The notes under the pieces were generated by a model. That model had not been told where the DNA came from and did no database searches. It saw nothing but the letters and a program-made list of their open reading frames with translations. Below, piece by piece: positions 26,276 to 35,055 of a DNA stretch of 64,000 nt. The translations under genes and the position numbers were made by a program. The stretch is from Nocardioides sp. J54. GTDB taxonomy: Bacteria; Actinomycetota; Actinomycetes; Propionibacteriales; Nocardioidaceae. Numbering within the stretch: position 1 is the first letter of the stretch; every line of letters begins with the position of its first letter. The stretch spans positions 143,162-207,161 of the forward strand of contig NZ_JAER01000004.1 in assembly GCF_000519005.1 (NCBI RefSeq). The letters run 5' to 3'.

Positions 26276-27703
26276 ATGGACATCTTCTCCATCACCGGTG
26301 CGGCGTACCTCGTCGCTGCCCTGCTGTTCATCCTCTCCCTCGCCGGCCTGTCCCGGCACGAGTCGGCCAAGAGCGGCCTGACCTACGGCATGGTCGGCAT
26401 GGCCGTCGCCCTGGTCGCGACCATCGCCACCGTCATCGACGTCAGCGAGTACGTCGACGACCGGGGCCTGGTCATCGCCCTGATGCTCGCCGCGGTCGCG
26501 ATCGGTGCGGTCATCGGCCTGTGGCGCGCCCGCATCGTCGAGATGACCGGGATGCCCGAGCTGATCGCGCTGCTCCACTCGTTCGTCGGCCTCGCGGCCG
26601 TCGCGATCGGCTGGAACGGCCACATCCTCGGCTCCCACGAGGGCATGCCCAGCCTCGTCAACATCCACGAGGCCGAGGTCGCCATCGGCATCTTCATCGG
26701 TGCGGTCACCTTCACCGGCTCGATCGTCGCCAACCTGAAGCTGTCGGCGAAGATGAAGTCCGCGCCGCTCATGCTGCCGGGCAAGAACCTCATCAACATC
26801 GGCTCCCTCGTGCTGTTCGCGGTCCTGACCGCGGTCTACGTCTCGCTCGACACCCACGACAACGCCACTGCCGACGTCCTGCTGGGCGTCCTCACCCTGC
26901 TGGCGCTGGCGCTGGGCTGGCACCTGGTCGCCTCCATCGGCGGCGGTGACATGCCGGTCGTCGTGTCGATGCTGAACAGCTACTCCGGCTGGGCCGCGGC
27001 GGCGTCGGGCTTCCTGCTCGGCAACGACCTGCTGATCGTGACCGGTGCGCTCGTCGGCTCCTCCGGTGCCTACCTGTCCTACATCATGTGCAAGGCGATG
27101 AACCGCTCGTTCATCTCCGTCATCGCCGGCGGCTTCGGCATCGAGGCCCCCAGCGGCGACGACAAGGACTACGGCGAGCACCGCGAGATCCAGGCCGACG
27201 CGGCAGCCGAGCTGCTGGCCGGGGCGAAGTCGGTCGTGATCACGCCGGGCTACGGCATGGCGGTCGCGCAGGCGCAGTACCCCGTCGCCGACCTGACCGC
27301 GAAGCTGCGGGCCCGGGGCGTCGAGGTCCGCTTCGGCATCCACCCGGTCGCGGGCCGCCTGCCCGGGCACATGAACGTGCTGCTGGCCGAGGCCAAGCTG
27401 CCCTACGACATCGTGCTCGAGATGGACGAGATCAACGACGACTTCCCGGAGACCGACGTCGTGCTGGTCATCGGCGCCAACGACACGGTCAACCCGGCCG
27501 CGTCGGAGGACCCGTCCTCGCCGATCGCCGGCATGCCGGTGCTCGAGGTCTGGAACGCCCGCGACGTCATCGTGTTCAAGCGCTCCATGGCCGCGGGCTA
27601 CGCCGGCGTGCAGAACCCGCTGTTCTTCCGCGAGAACACGCAGATGCTGTTCGGTGACGCCAAGGACAAGGTCGAGGAGATCGTCCGGCACCTGGACGAC
27701 TGA
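26276..27703 (+). CDS. pntB: NAD(P) transhydrogenase subunit beta
   Basis: A 475-aa integral membrane beta subunit. About nine transmembrane segments cover residues 1-260 and include domain-II signatures ([38 protein letters not shown]). The C-terminal domain III binds NADP(H), with [13 protein letters not shown] and the [22 protein letters not shown] motif. AAGGGAGCC precedes the ATG. It is the last gene of the operon, followed by a strong hairpin. Confidence 0.95.
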   Translation: MDIFSITGAAYLVAALLFILSLAGLSRHESAKSGLTYGMVGMAVALVATIATVIDVSEYVDDRGLVIALMLAAVAIGAVIGLWRARIVEMTGMPELIALLHSFVGLAAVAIGWNGHILGSHEGMPSLVNIHEAEVAIGIFIGAVTFTGSIVANLKLSAKMKSAPLMLPGKNLINIGSLVLFAVLTAVYVSLDTHDNATADVLLGVLTLLALALGWHLVASIGGGDMPVVVSMLNSYSGWAAAASGFLLGNDLLIVTGALVGSSGAYLSYIMCKAMNRSFISVIAGGFGIEAPSGDDKDYGEHREIQADAAAELLAGAKSVVITPGYGMAVAQAQYPVADLTAKLRARGVEVRFGIHPVAGRLPGHMNVLLAEAKLPYDIVLEMDEINDDFPETDVVLVIGANDTVNPAASEDPSSPIAGMPVLEVWNARDVIVFKRSMAAGYAGVQNPLFFRENTQMLFGDAKDKVEEIVRHLDD

Positions 27704-27711
27704 CCTCGCTG

Positions 27712-27762
27712 GGTACGACGAGGGGCCGGTCCCGCTGCGGCGGGCCGGCCCTTCGTCGTACC
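27712..27762. terminator. Bidirectional terminator after pntB
   Basis: An 18-bp stem with one G.T wobble position (GGTACGACGAGGGGCCGG, right arm CCGGCCCTTCGTCGTACC) and a 15-nt loop, between pntB and the convergent DUF4287 gene. Confidence 0.8.
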
Positions 27763-27767
27763 GGGGG

Positions 27768-28055
27768 TCAGGTGGTGCGGTTCGCGATCCCGTCGAGGCG
27801 CAGCATGTCCGACGGGTCGCTGTGCGTGCCGCCCGAGCCGACGTGCTTGTCGCTGATCTGCGGACCGTTCCTGACCACGTGCACGAGCGCCATGGCGTGC
27901 CCGCGCCCGAGCCCGTAGTCCTCGGCGAGCCAGGCGACGATCTCGCCGGCCTTGGTGTCGGGGCCGTAGCCGCGGGCGTGCGCCTCGTCGACGAGCTCCT
28001 GCGGGATGCGGCCGGTCTTCTTCTCGATCGCGTCGATGTAGGCCTGGAACGACAT
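27768..28055 (-). CDS. DUF4287 domain protein
   Basis: A 95-aa small cytoplasmic protein that begins MSFQAYIDAIEKKTGRIPQE and includes DTKAGEIVAWLAEDYGLGRG, the hallmark of DUF4287. AAGGAGG precedes the ATG. Function is unknown; it resembles an N-terminal helical DNA/protein-binding module. A longer reading from 28217 is not supported. Confidence 0.85.
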   Translation of the reverse strand: MSFQAYIDAIEKKTGRIPQELVDEAHARGYGPDTKAGEIVAWLAEDYGLGRGHAMALVHVVRNGPQISDKHVGSGGTHSDPSDMLRLDGIANRTT

Positions 28056-28120
28056 GGCTCCTCCTTGGTCCATCGGGGGGTGTGCCCGGACAGCCCGGCG
28101 CTGCCCCCGGGACTCATCGC

Positions 28121-28675
28121 TCAGAGCAGGACCTGGGCCAGGCTCTCGTAGCGCGGCGTGCGGCGCGGTCCCTCCCCCAGGTGCGAGGCGACGACCTCGA
28201 CGGACGCGAGCGGCCACGCGGGGCCGCTGTAGGACTCCAGCAGCCGCACCCAGCTGGTCATCCCCGTGGGCCGACCGCCGGTGCGGGCGATCGTGACGTG
28301 CGGGCGGAAGCGGGTGCCGTCGACCTCGATGCCGCAGGCGACGGCGGCGTTGCGGGCGCGGACCGCGAGCCGCTCGACGAGGTCGGTGGCGCCGGTGACG
28401 CCGGTGGCGAGGACGCGGGCCTGGTCGACGTTCGGGAAGACCACCGGCCCGGCCAGGGCGACGTCGGCCGGCTCGAGGTCGTCGAGGGACTCGACCAGCC
28501 GGTCGACGTACTCGTCGACGCGGTGCTCCGCGGCGTCCGGCATGAACGCCAGGGTGAGGTGCAGGTGCTCCGGACGCGTCCAGCGGAAGCCGGCGGCGGC
28601 GCGCCGCGGCTCGAGGAACCCGTCGAGGTGCTCGACGGCGTGCGCCGGCGGGACGATCGCGGTGAAGACACGCAC
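28121..28675 (-). CDS. thpR: RNA 2',3'-cyclic phosphodiesterase
   Basis: A 184-aa 2H phosphoesterase that hydrolyses RNA 2',3'-cyclic phosphates to 2'-phosphates. The two HxTx motifs are HLTLAFM and HVTIART; FTAIVPPAHAVEHLDGFL and FRWTRPEHLHLT match the ThpR/LigT family. The GTG start at 28675 lies 5 bp after the stop of the VIT-type gene, so the two are probably co-transcribed. Confidence 0.87.
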   Translation of the reverse strand: MRVFTAIVPPAHAVEHLDGFLEPRRAAAGFRWTRPEHLHLTLAFMPDAAEHRVDEYVDRLVESLDDLEPADVALAGPVVFPNVDQARVLATGVTGATDLVERLAVRARNAAVACGIEVDGTRFRPHVTIARTGGRPTGMTSWVRLLESYSGPAWPLASVEVVASHLGEGPRRTPRYESLAQVLL

Positions 28676-28680
28676 CGGCG

Positions 28681-29418
28681 CTAGACCTGGGTGCCGAGCA
28701 GCTGGCCGATCCCGTGCGTGACAGCCATGGCGAGCAGGCCCCCGAGGACGTTGCGGATGACGGCCGGCCGGACGGCGCCGTACCCGAAGCGGGCGCTGGC
28801 CCAGCCGGTCAGGGCGAGCGCTGCGGCGACGGCCGCGACGGTCACCCAGACGCGGTGGTCCTGGGTGACGAGCAGGATGGTCAGCAGCGGCAGCAGCGCG
28901 CCGAGGGTGAAGGAGACCATCGACGCCCATGCCGCTGTCCACGGGCTGGTGAGGTCGTCAGGGTCGATGCCGAGCTCGACCTCGGCGTGTGCCGCGAGCG
29001 CGTCCTTCTCCGTCAGCTGCTTCGCGACCTCGAGCGCGAGGTCCGGCTCGAGCCCCTTGTCGACGTACAGCCCCGCCAGCTCGGCGAGCTCGTCCTCCGG
29101 GTCCTCGCGCAGCTCGCGCCGCTCCTTGGCCAGCAGCGCCTCCTCGGAGTCCCGCTGGGTGCTGACCGAGACGTACTCGCCCGCCGCCATGCTCATCGCG
29201 CCGGCCACCACGCCCGCGACACCGGCGATGAGGATGGCCGTGCGGTCGGTGGTCGCGCCGGCGACACCGAGGACGATGCCGGCGGTCGAGACGATGCCGT
29301 CGTTGGCGCCGAGGACTCCGGCGCGCAGCCAGTTGAGGCGGTCGTTGAGGCCCTGCTCGTGGGGTTCGTCCTCGTGCGGACCGATCTCGCCGTCCGCCGC
29401 CTGGGTCTCCGTGGTCAC
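28681..29418 (-). CDS. VIT1/CCC1-family transporter
   Basis: A 245-aa membrane protein of the Ccc1/VIT1 iron/manganese transporter family. NWLRAGVLGANDGIVSTAGI begins the first transmembrane pair, GAMSMAAGEYVSVSTQRDSE is the signature metal-site loop, and an acidic cytoplasmic domain (ALLAKERRELREDPEDELAE) follows. Three more helices close the protein, giving about five. It should export or store Fe2+/Mn2+. The GTG at 29418 is likely, although GGAGGG abuts it closely; the ORF extension to 29490 would run into a terminator. Confidence 0.82.
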   Translation of the reverse strand: MTTETQAADGEIGPHEDEPHEQGLNDRLNWLRAGVLGANDGIVSTAGIVLGVAGATTDRTAILIAGVAGVVAGAMSMAAGEYVSVSTQRDSEEALLAKERRELREDPEDELAELAGLYVDKGLEPDLALEVAKQLTEKDALAAHAEVELGIDPDDLTSPWTAAWASMVSFTLGALLPLLTILLVTQDHRVWVTVAAVAAALALTGWASARFGYGAVRPAVIRNVLGGLLAMAVTHGIGQLLGTQV

Positions 29419-29475
29419 CCCTCCATGATCCCCGATCGGGCCGGACTCATGCGAGCGCCTTCCGGCCGGTACGAC

Positions 29476-29512
29476 GAGAGCCCCTCCCACGACGGGCGCG
29501 GGAGGGGCTCTC
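29476..29512 (-). terminator. Terminator of the acyl-CoA dehydrogenase gene
   Basis: Perfect 13-bp arms GAGAGCCCCTCCC (29476-29488) and GGGAGGGGCTCTC (29500-29512) with an 11-nt loop, 12 nt beyond the dehydrogenase stop. Confidence 0.8.
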
Positions 29513-29523
29513 GGGGTGGATCG

Positions 29524-30669
29524 TCAGAGGCCGAGCTCGCGGCCGATGAGCTCCTTCATGATCTCGTTGGAGCCCGCCCAGATCTTCGTGACGCGGGCGT
29601 CGCGCCACGCGCGGGCGACGCGGTACTCGTTCATGAAGCCGTAGCCGCCGTGCAACTGGACGCAGTGGTCGAGGACCTCGGACTGCACCTGGCTGGAGAA
29701 CCACTTGGCCTTGGCGGCGTCGATGGCGGTGAGCGTGCCCTGCGAGTGGTTGAGCACGCACTTGTCGATGTACGCCTCCGCAGCCTCGATCCGGGTGACC
29801 AGCTCGGCCAGCAGGAACTTGTTGTGCTGGAAGGTGCCGATCGGGGCGCCGAACGCCTTGCGCTCCTTGGCGTAGTCGATCGTCTCGAGCAGGATCTGCT
29901 TGGCGTGCGCGATGTTGGCGACCGCGCAGCCGAGGCGCTCCTGCGGCAGCTTCTGCATCATGTGGATGAAGCCCATGTTGAGCTCGCCGATGATCTCGGC
30001 GTCGGTGACCCGCACGTTCTCGAAGAACAGCTCGGCCGTGTCGGACTCCTCCATGCCGACCTTGTCGAGCTTGCGCCCGCGCGAGAAGCCCTCCATGGTC
30101 GCCTCGATGCCGAAGAGGGTGATGCCCTTGGGGCCCTTCTCCGGGTCGGTGCGCACGGCGGTGACGAACAGGTCGCCGGAGTAGCCGTTGGTGATGAAGG
30201 TCTTGGACCCGTTGATGACCCACGAGTCGCCGTCGCGCACGGCCGTGGTCTTCAGCGCCGCGAGGTCGGAGCCGCCCGACGGCTCGGTCATGCCGATGCC
30301 GGTGAGGATCTCGCCCGACGCGCAGCCCGGGAGCCAGCGCTGCTTCTGCTCCTCGGTGCCCAGGTCGACGATGTAGGGCACCGTGATGTCGGCGTGGATG
30401 CCATGGCAGGTCGGGTACGCCGCGCCGACCTTGGCGAGCTCCTCCTGCAGGACGGCGTTGAACCGGAAGTCGCCGGCGTCCGCGCCGCCGTACTCCTCGG
30501 GGATGCTCAGGCCGAGGAGGCCCTGCTTGCCCGCCTCGAGCCAGAACTCGCGAGGGAGCGCCTTGTTGGCGATGTGCTCCTCGACGTTCGGCAGGACCGA
30601 CCGGTCCACGAACTCCTTGACGGATGCGCGGAAGGCCTCGTGGTCGTCGTCGTAGATCTCACGCTTCAT
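29524..30669 (-). CDS. Acyl-CoA dehydrogenase
   Basis: A 381-aa FAD-dependent dehydrogenase similar to the long-chain type. IGMTEPSGGSDLAALKTTAV is the FAD/substrate strand, NGSKTFITNGYSGD the beta domain, and QLHGGYGFMNEYRVARAWRD the C-terminal FAD helix. The Glu of LPQERLG is at the position of the LCAD/IVD catalytic base; the MCAD position reads AGSNE. TAGAGT lies 7 nt before the ATG, so the message is probably leaderless. It is monocistronic and terminated by the hairpin at 29476-29512. Confidence 0.92.
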   Translation of the reverse strand: MKREIYDDDHEAFRASVKEFVDRSVLPNVEEHIANKALPREFWLEAGKQGLLGLSIPEEYGGADAGDFRFNAVLQEELAKVGAAYPTCHGIHADITVPYIVDLGTEEQKQRWLPGCASGEILTGIGMTEPSGGSDLAALKTTAVRDGDSWVINGSKTFITNGYSGDLFVTAVRTDPEKGPKGITLFGIEATMEGFSRGRKLDKVGMEESDTAELFFENVRVTDAEIIGELNMGFIHMMQKLPQERLGCAVANIAHAKQILLETIDYAKERKAFGAPIGTFQHNKFLLAELVTRIEAAEAYIDKCVLNHSQGTLTAIDAAKAKWFSSQVQSEVLDHCVQLHGGYGFMNEYRVARAWRDARVTKIWAGSNEIMKELIGRELGL

Positions 30670-30793
30670 GCCGGCGACTCTACTCGCGAGTCACATACGC
30701 GGTCGTTGTCGTCGCGCACAACGCCGGGCGGGTCCGGGGTGGGCGCGGGACCGGTGGCGGCACCACCACGACCGGCACCTCGGACGGCCATGA

Positions 30794-30903
30794 GGCGCAC
30801 CTCGCGCAGCCACGACGCGCACCTCGCGCAACCACAAGGCGCACCCCGCGCAACCACAAGGCGCACCCCGCGCAACCACAAGGCGCACCTCGTCGGGCGC
30901 AGG
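30794..30903. repeat. Tandem array of 22-nt units (array C)
   Basis: Units start at 30794, 30816, 30838, 30860 and (degenerate) 30882, all 22 nt apart. The third and fourth are identical (GGCGCACCCCGCGCAACCAC plus AA). In reverse complement the core GAGGTGCGC matches array A. It fills the gap between the dehydrogenase start and the stop of the DHA2 exporter at 30908. The rest of the gap (30670-30793) shows only the leaderless promoter at 30677-30682. Confidence 0.82.
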
Positions 30904-30907
30904 ACGG

Positions 30908-32416
30908 TCAGTCGGCGGCGGGCTCGACGCGCTTGGGCATGAGCAGGCCGGAGACGACGAGGAGCAGGGAGGTGGCCAGGACGGCGAGGAAGACGGCGTG
31001 CAGGGCGGGGTCGAGGACGTCGACGGGGAGGCTCTCCAGGTCGATGTCGCCGGCGACCTGGCCGCCACCGAGGCGGGAGGCGACGACGCCGTTGGCGATG
31101 GCACCGAAGACGGCGACGCCGACCGCGCTGCCGACCGAGCGGGCGAACATGTTGGTGCCGGTCGCGACGCCACGGTTGCGCCACGACACCGCCGACTGGG
31201 CCGCGACGATGCCGGGGCTGGCGACGTACCCGAGGCCCAGGCCGAGGACCAGGCAGCCGAGGGCGAGCAGCCACACCGGGCTGTCCGGGCCGACCGACGC
31301 CACCACGGCGGTGCCGGCGAGGCCGAAGAGGGCACCGGCGAGCAGGCAGGGCCGGAAGCCCCAGCGCACGTAGAAGCGGCCGGCGGAGCTGGCGGCGATC
31401 GGCCAGCCGATCGCGAGCGCGGCCACGGCGAGGCCGGACACGACGGCGCCGGCGCCGAGCACGCGCTGGGCGTAGACGGGGACGTAGGAGGTGACGCCGA
31501 GCATCAGCACGCCGACCACGAGCGCGCCGACGGTCGAGGAGTTGAGCACCCGGTCGCGGAACACCCACAGCGGCAGCACCGGGTCGGGGACCCGGCGCTC
31601 GACGGCGACGAAGGCGGCGAGCAGGACGGCGGCACCGGCGAAGATCCCGACACCGGCAGGCGACCACCACGCCCAGCGGATGCCGCCCTCGAGCAAGCCC
31701 ATCAGGACGAGCAGCGCGGCCAGCGCCAGGAGCACCGCGCCGCCGACGTCCAGCGAGCGCCGCTCCTTGCGGGCCTCGGCGGCCGCACCCTCGTGGAAGC
31801 GGCGGGCCAGCACGAGCGCGGCGACCAGGCCGAGGGGCAGGTTGATCCAGAAGATCCAGCGCCACGACAGGTGCTCGGAGAACAGCCCGCCCAGGGTGGG
31901 GCCGACGACGGCGGCGGTCGCCCACACGCCGGCGACGTAGCTCTGCGCGACGGCGCGCTCGGCGACCGAGTAGATGTCGCCCATGATCGTGATGCCCGCG
32001 GGCTGGATCGCACCGGCACCGAGCCCCTGCACCGCGCGGAAGACGATCAGCGCGGTCATGCTCCACGCCACGGCGCACAGCACCGAGCCGAGCACGAAGA
32101 GCCCGATGCCCAGCAGCATCAGCGGCTTGCGGCCGAAGACGTCGGCGAGCTTGCCGTAGATCGGGGTGGTGACCGCCTGGGCGAGCAGGTAGGTCGAGAA
32201 CAGCCACGGGAACTGGGTGAACCCGCCGAGGTCCTCGACCACGGCGGGCACCGCGGTCGCGAGGATCGTCGTGTCGATCGCGACCAGCGCGGTGCTCAGC
32301 ATGACCGAGGCGAGGATCGGTCCGCGCTCGCTGCGCAGCCCGACACTCGCACGCGTCACGGGGGCAGCGGCGGGAGCGGTCACGACCAGCCGCAACCACC
32401 AGCGGTCGGCGGCCAT
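30908..32416 (-). CDS. MFS transporter, DHA2 (drug:H+ antiporter) type
   Basis: A 502-aa exporter with about 14 predicted transmembrane segments. The MFS motif A reads GKLADVFGRKPLM after TM2. The antiporter motif C reads GPTLGGLFSEHLSWRWIFWI, typical of DHA2 proteins. It is divergent from a PadR regulator with only 27 bp between starts, so their -10 regions overlap and the regulator probably controls it. The substrate is likely a toxic organic compound. The 3' end abuts repeat array C. Confidence 0.9.
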   Translation of the reverse strand: MAADRWWLRLVVTAPAAAPVTRASVGLRSERGPILASVMLSTALVAIDTTILATAVPAVVEDLGGFTQFPWLFSTYLLAQAVTTPIYGKLADVFGRKPLMLLGIGLFVLGSVLCAVAWSMTALIVFRAVQGLGAGAIQPAGITIMGDIYSVAERAVAQSYVAGVWATAAVVGPTLGGLFSEHLSWRWIFWINLPLGLVAALVLARRFHEGAAAEARKERRSLDVGGAVLLALAALLVLMGLLEGGIRWAWWSPAGVGIFAGAAVLLAAFVAVERRVPDPVLPLWVFRDRVLNSSTVGALVVGVLMLGVTSYVPVYAQRVLGAGAVVSGLAVAALAIGWPIAASSAGRFYVRWGFRPCLLAGALFGLAGTAVVASVGPDSPVWLLALGCLVLGLGLGYVASPGIVAAQSAVSWRNRGVATGTNMFARSVGSAVGVAVFGAIANGVVASRLGGGQVAGDIDLESLPVDVLDPALHAVFLAVLATSLLLVVSGLLMPKRVEPAAD

Positions 32417-32443
32417 TCCCGCCGACGCTCATAGACTCCGGCC

Positions 32444-33085
32444 ATGGCCGCCCACGACACCCGGATGCTGCTGCTCGGGGCGGTCGCGCTGTTCGAGCCG
32501 GTCAACGGCTACCAGATCCGCCGCGAGCTGATGTCGTGGCAGGTCGACGAGTGGGCGCACGTGAACCCCGGGTCGATCTACAACGGCCTCACCACGCTGA
32601 CCAAGCAGGGCCACCTGGTCCGCCACGACCTGGTCGACGGCGGGCGACCGGTGGCGGTCTACGAGCTCACCGGCTCCGGGCGCCACGAGCTCGAGCGGCT
32701 GCTCGAGGTCTCGCTGACCACCGTCGACCTGTACGACGGCGTCGGGTTCCACGCCGCGCTGGGCCTGCTGCCGCTGGTCGACCGGCCCACCGCCGTACGC
32801 CACCTGGCGCAGCGGCTCCGGGCGCTGGAGGACCTGCTCCCCCACCTCGAGGGGGTCACCGCGCCGGGCCGGACGGACGTGCCGCCGCACGCCCTGCGCT
32901 CGATGGAGCTCCAGCTGCTGCGCGGCCGGGCCGAGCGGGCCTGGCTGGTCGAGCTGCTCGACGACGTGCGCAGTGGGCAGCTCTCGTTCCGCGACGAGCC
33001 GATGGCCTGGGCACCCGCGGACGACGACCCGGGCTGGCAGATGAACGCCGACCGGGAGCGCTACCGCGCGCTGCTCGGCCGCTGA
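32444..33085 (+). CDS. PadR-family transcriptional regulator
   Basis: A 213-aa winged-helix repressor. The N-terminal PadR domain has MLLLGAVALFEPVNGYQIRR and NPGSIYNGLTTLTKQGHLVR, followed by the VYELTGSGRHELERLL wing. The C-terminal helical part is of the Vir_act_alpha_C type for dimerisation. TAGACT (32432-32437) lies 6 nt before the ATG, so it is leaderless. It sits between a DHA2 exporter (divergent) and a DrrAB-like ABC exporter (downstream), and probably represses both. Confidence 0.9.
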   Translation: MAAHDTRMLLLGAVALFEPVNGYQIRRELMSWQVDEWAHVNPGSIYNGLTTLTKQGHLVRHDLVDGGRPVAVYELTGSGRHELERLLEVSLTTVDLYDGVGFHAALGLLPLVDRPTAVRHLAQRLRALEDLLPHLEGVTAPGRTDVPPHALRSMELQLLRGRAERAWLVELLDDVRSGQLSFRDEPMAWAPADDDPGWQMNADRERYRALLGR

Positions 33086-33173
33086 GGCGCACACCCGCCG
33101 GCCCGATATCCGGTTGCGATGAGTCCGCGCCGGTGGTGCGGTCGGTCCCGTGGGGCGCGCTCCGCGCTCCGGG

Positions 33174-33223
33174 TTGACAGCGCCGTGTTCAACCTTGAAC
33201 ATGGTGTTTGTTCAAGGTTGACC
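33174..33223 (+). promoter_or_regulatory. Promoter with two tandem dyads before the DrrA-like gene
   Basis: TTGACA (33174-33179) is a consensus -35. Two dyads follow: GTTCAA-CC-TTGAAC (33187-33200), perfect, and GTTCAA-GG-TTGACC (33210-33223), five of six pairs. Centres are 23 bp apart, about two helical turns, and together they form a 13-bp inverted repeat (33189-33201 with 33209-33221). They overlap the expected -10, a repression layout; PadR is the prime candidate. Confidence 0.7.
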
Positions 33224-33240
33224 ACGAGGGGACACGAACG

Positions 33241-34263
33241 ATGATCCGAGCACGAGGACTCGTGCAGACCTTCCACACCGGCAAGGGCAGGCAGAAGCGC
33301 GAGGTGCACGCCGTGCGCGGCGTCGACCTCGACGTCGCCGAGGGCGAGGTGGTCGGCTTCCTGGGCCCCAACGGCGCCGGGAAGACCACCACGCTGCGGA
33401 TGCTGACCACGCTGCTCAGGCCGACGGCGGGCACCGCGACGGTGGCGGGCTACGACGTCGCGACCCAGTCGGTCGACGTGCGGCGCAGCATCGGCTACTG
33501 CTCGCAGGTCGGCTCGACCTTCTCCGGCGCCTACGCCGGTGACGAGGTCGTCGACCACGGCATGCTCTACGGGATGTCACGCTCGGCGGCCGTCGCCAAG
33601 GGCCAGGAGCTCTTCGACAAGCTCCAGCTGGACGGGCTGTGGCGCCGGATGCCGAAGAACATGTCCGGCGGCCAGAAGCGCCGCCTCGACATCGCGATGG
33701 CGCTCATCCACTCACCGTCGCTGGTGTTCCTCGACGAGCCCACGACCGGCCTCGACCCGCAGGCCCGGATCAACCTGTGGCAGCACATCTCCGACCTGCG
33801 TGACCGCGAGGGCGCGACGGTCTTCCTCACCACCCACTACCTCGACGAGGCCGACGCGCTGGCCGACCGTATCGTCATCATCGACCAGGGCCGGATCGTC
33901 GCGAGCGACACCGCCGACAGCCTCAAGGCCTCGGTGGCCGGCGACCTCGTCGACCTCGAGGTCGGGGGCGCCGAGCAGGTCGCCGTCGCCCGCGACCGGC
34001 TCGCCTCGATCAGCAGCGACCTCGAGGTGGACGGCCGCCACGTCCGCGGCCGGGTCAGTCGCGCCGGCAAGGCGGTGCCCGGCCTGCTGCGCGACCTCGA
34101 GGCGTCGGGCGTCACCCTCGAGTCGATCGAGGTCGTCCGGCCCACCCTGGACGACGTCTTCCTCACCCTCACCGGCCGCTCGCTGCGCGACGCCGAGGCG
34201 GCGGCCGAGGCCGAGCCGGGCGCCACCACCGCCGTACCCGCGGCCACCGCCGAAGGAGCCTGA
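33241..34263 (+). CDS. ABC transporter ATP-binding protein (DrrA family)
   Basis: A 340-aa nucleotide-binding subunit of a drug/lipid exporter. It has Walker A GPNGAGKTT, signature MSGGQKRRLD, Walker B LVFLDEPTTGLDP and the H-loop TTHYLDEAD. The C-terminal 90 residues (with VVRPTLDDVFLTLTGRSLRD) are the DrrA-type extension. The ATG at 33241 has GAGGGG upstream; an upstream ATG at 33208 would start inside the operator. The permease follows after 3 bp. Confidence 0.93.
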   Translation: MIRARGLVQTFHTGKGRQKREVHAVRGVDLDVAEGEVVGFLGPNGAGKTTTLRMLTTLLRPTAGTATVAGYDVATQSVDVRRSIGYCSQVGSTFSGAYAGDEVVDHGMLYGMSRSAAVAKGQELFDKLQLDGLWRRMPKNMSGGQKRRLDIAMALIHSPSLVFLDEPTTGLDPQARINLWQHISDLRDREGATVFLTTHYLDEADALADRIVIIDQGRIVASDTADSLKASVAGDLVDLEVGGAEQVAVARDRLASISSDLEVDGRHVRGRVSRAGKAVPGLLRDLEASGVTLESIEVVRPTLDDVFLTLTGRSLRDAEAAAEAEPGATTAVPAATAEGA

Positions 34264-34266
34264 CCG

Positions 34267-35019
34267 ATGACCACCCTGCTCCGCGAGTCGTGGATCGTCT
34301 TCAACCGCCAGCTGCGGATGAACCTGCGCAACCCCGCGTGGGTGATCATCGGCATGCTGCAGCCGGTCCTCTACCTGCTGCTCTTCGGCCCGCTGCTCAA
34401 GCCGGTCATCGAGCAGCTCGGCGGCAACCACTACACGTGGTTCGTGCCCGGCATGCTCGTCCAGCTCGGCATCTTCGGGGCGTTCTTCGCCGGCTTCTCC
34501 CTCATCGGCGAGTGGCGCGAGGGCGTCATCGAGGCCGAGCGGGTCACCCCCGCGCACCGCTCCGCGCTGCTCCTCGGCCGGCTCTACCGCGACCTGGCGC
34601 AGCTGTTCGTGCAGGCGGTGATCCTGGTCGGGCTCGGCCTGGTCATGGGCATGGAGACCTCGTTCGGCGGCATCGTCGTCGGCGTGGTGCTGACCCTGAT
34701 GCTCGGCGGCGCCTGCGCAGCGGCGTCCAACGCCCTCGCGCTCACCACCAAGAGCGAGGACGTGATGGCGCCCATCATCAACGTCGTGATGATGCCGGTC
34801 CTGCTGCTCAGCGGGATCCTGCTGCCGATGAGCTTCGGCGCCGACTGGCTCGAGCGGCTCAGCGACTTCATGCCGATCAAGCACGTGGTCGACGCGGTCC
34901 GCGCGTCCTTCTTCGGCGACTTCGACGGCTCGATGCTGTGGGGCGTCGGCTGGACCGTGGCGCTGTTCGCCCTCGCCGTGTGGTGGGGCACCGCGGTCTT
35001 CCGCCGCGAGAACGCCTGA
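34267..35019 (+). CDS. ABC-2 type permease (DrrB family)
   Basis: A 250-aa membrane subunit with six predicted helices. It begins with the cytoplasmic helix LRESWIVFNRQLRMNLRNPA, then VIIGMLQPVLYLLLFGPLL. The conserved loop GEWREGVIEAERVTPAHRSA and PVLLLSGILLPM are typical of DrrB-like exporters. It pairs with the ATPase encoded 3 bp upstream. Export of a hydrophobic toxic compound is the likely role. Confidence 0.92.
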   Translation: MTTLLRESWIVFNRQLRMNLRNPAWVIIGMLQPVLYLLLFGPLLKPVIEQLGGNHYTWFVPGMLVQLGIFGAFFAGFSLIGEWREGVIEAERVTPAHRSALLLGRLYRDLAQLFVQAVILVGLGLVMGMETSFGGIVVGVVLTLMLGGACAAASNALALTTKSEDVMAPIINVVMMPVLLLSGILLPMSFGADWLERLSDFMPIKHVVDAVRASFFGDFDGSMLWGVGWTVALFALAVWWGTAVFRRENA

Positions 35020-35055
35020 CGTCGACGGCCCGGCCGGGGCCCGCTGCCCGAGCGG

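Noticed and set aside
29419-29490. Longer start for the VIT-type transporter at 29490
   Set aside because: The extension runs into the terminator hairpin of the upstream dehydrogenase gene and has no homology-like sequence.
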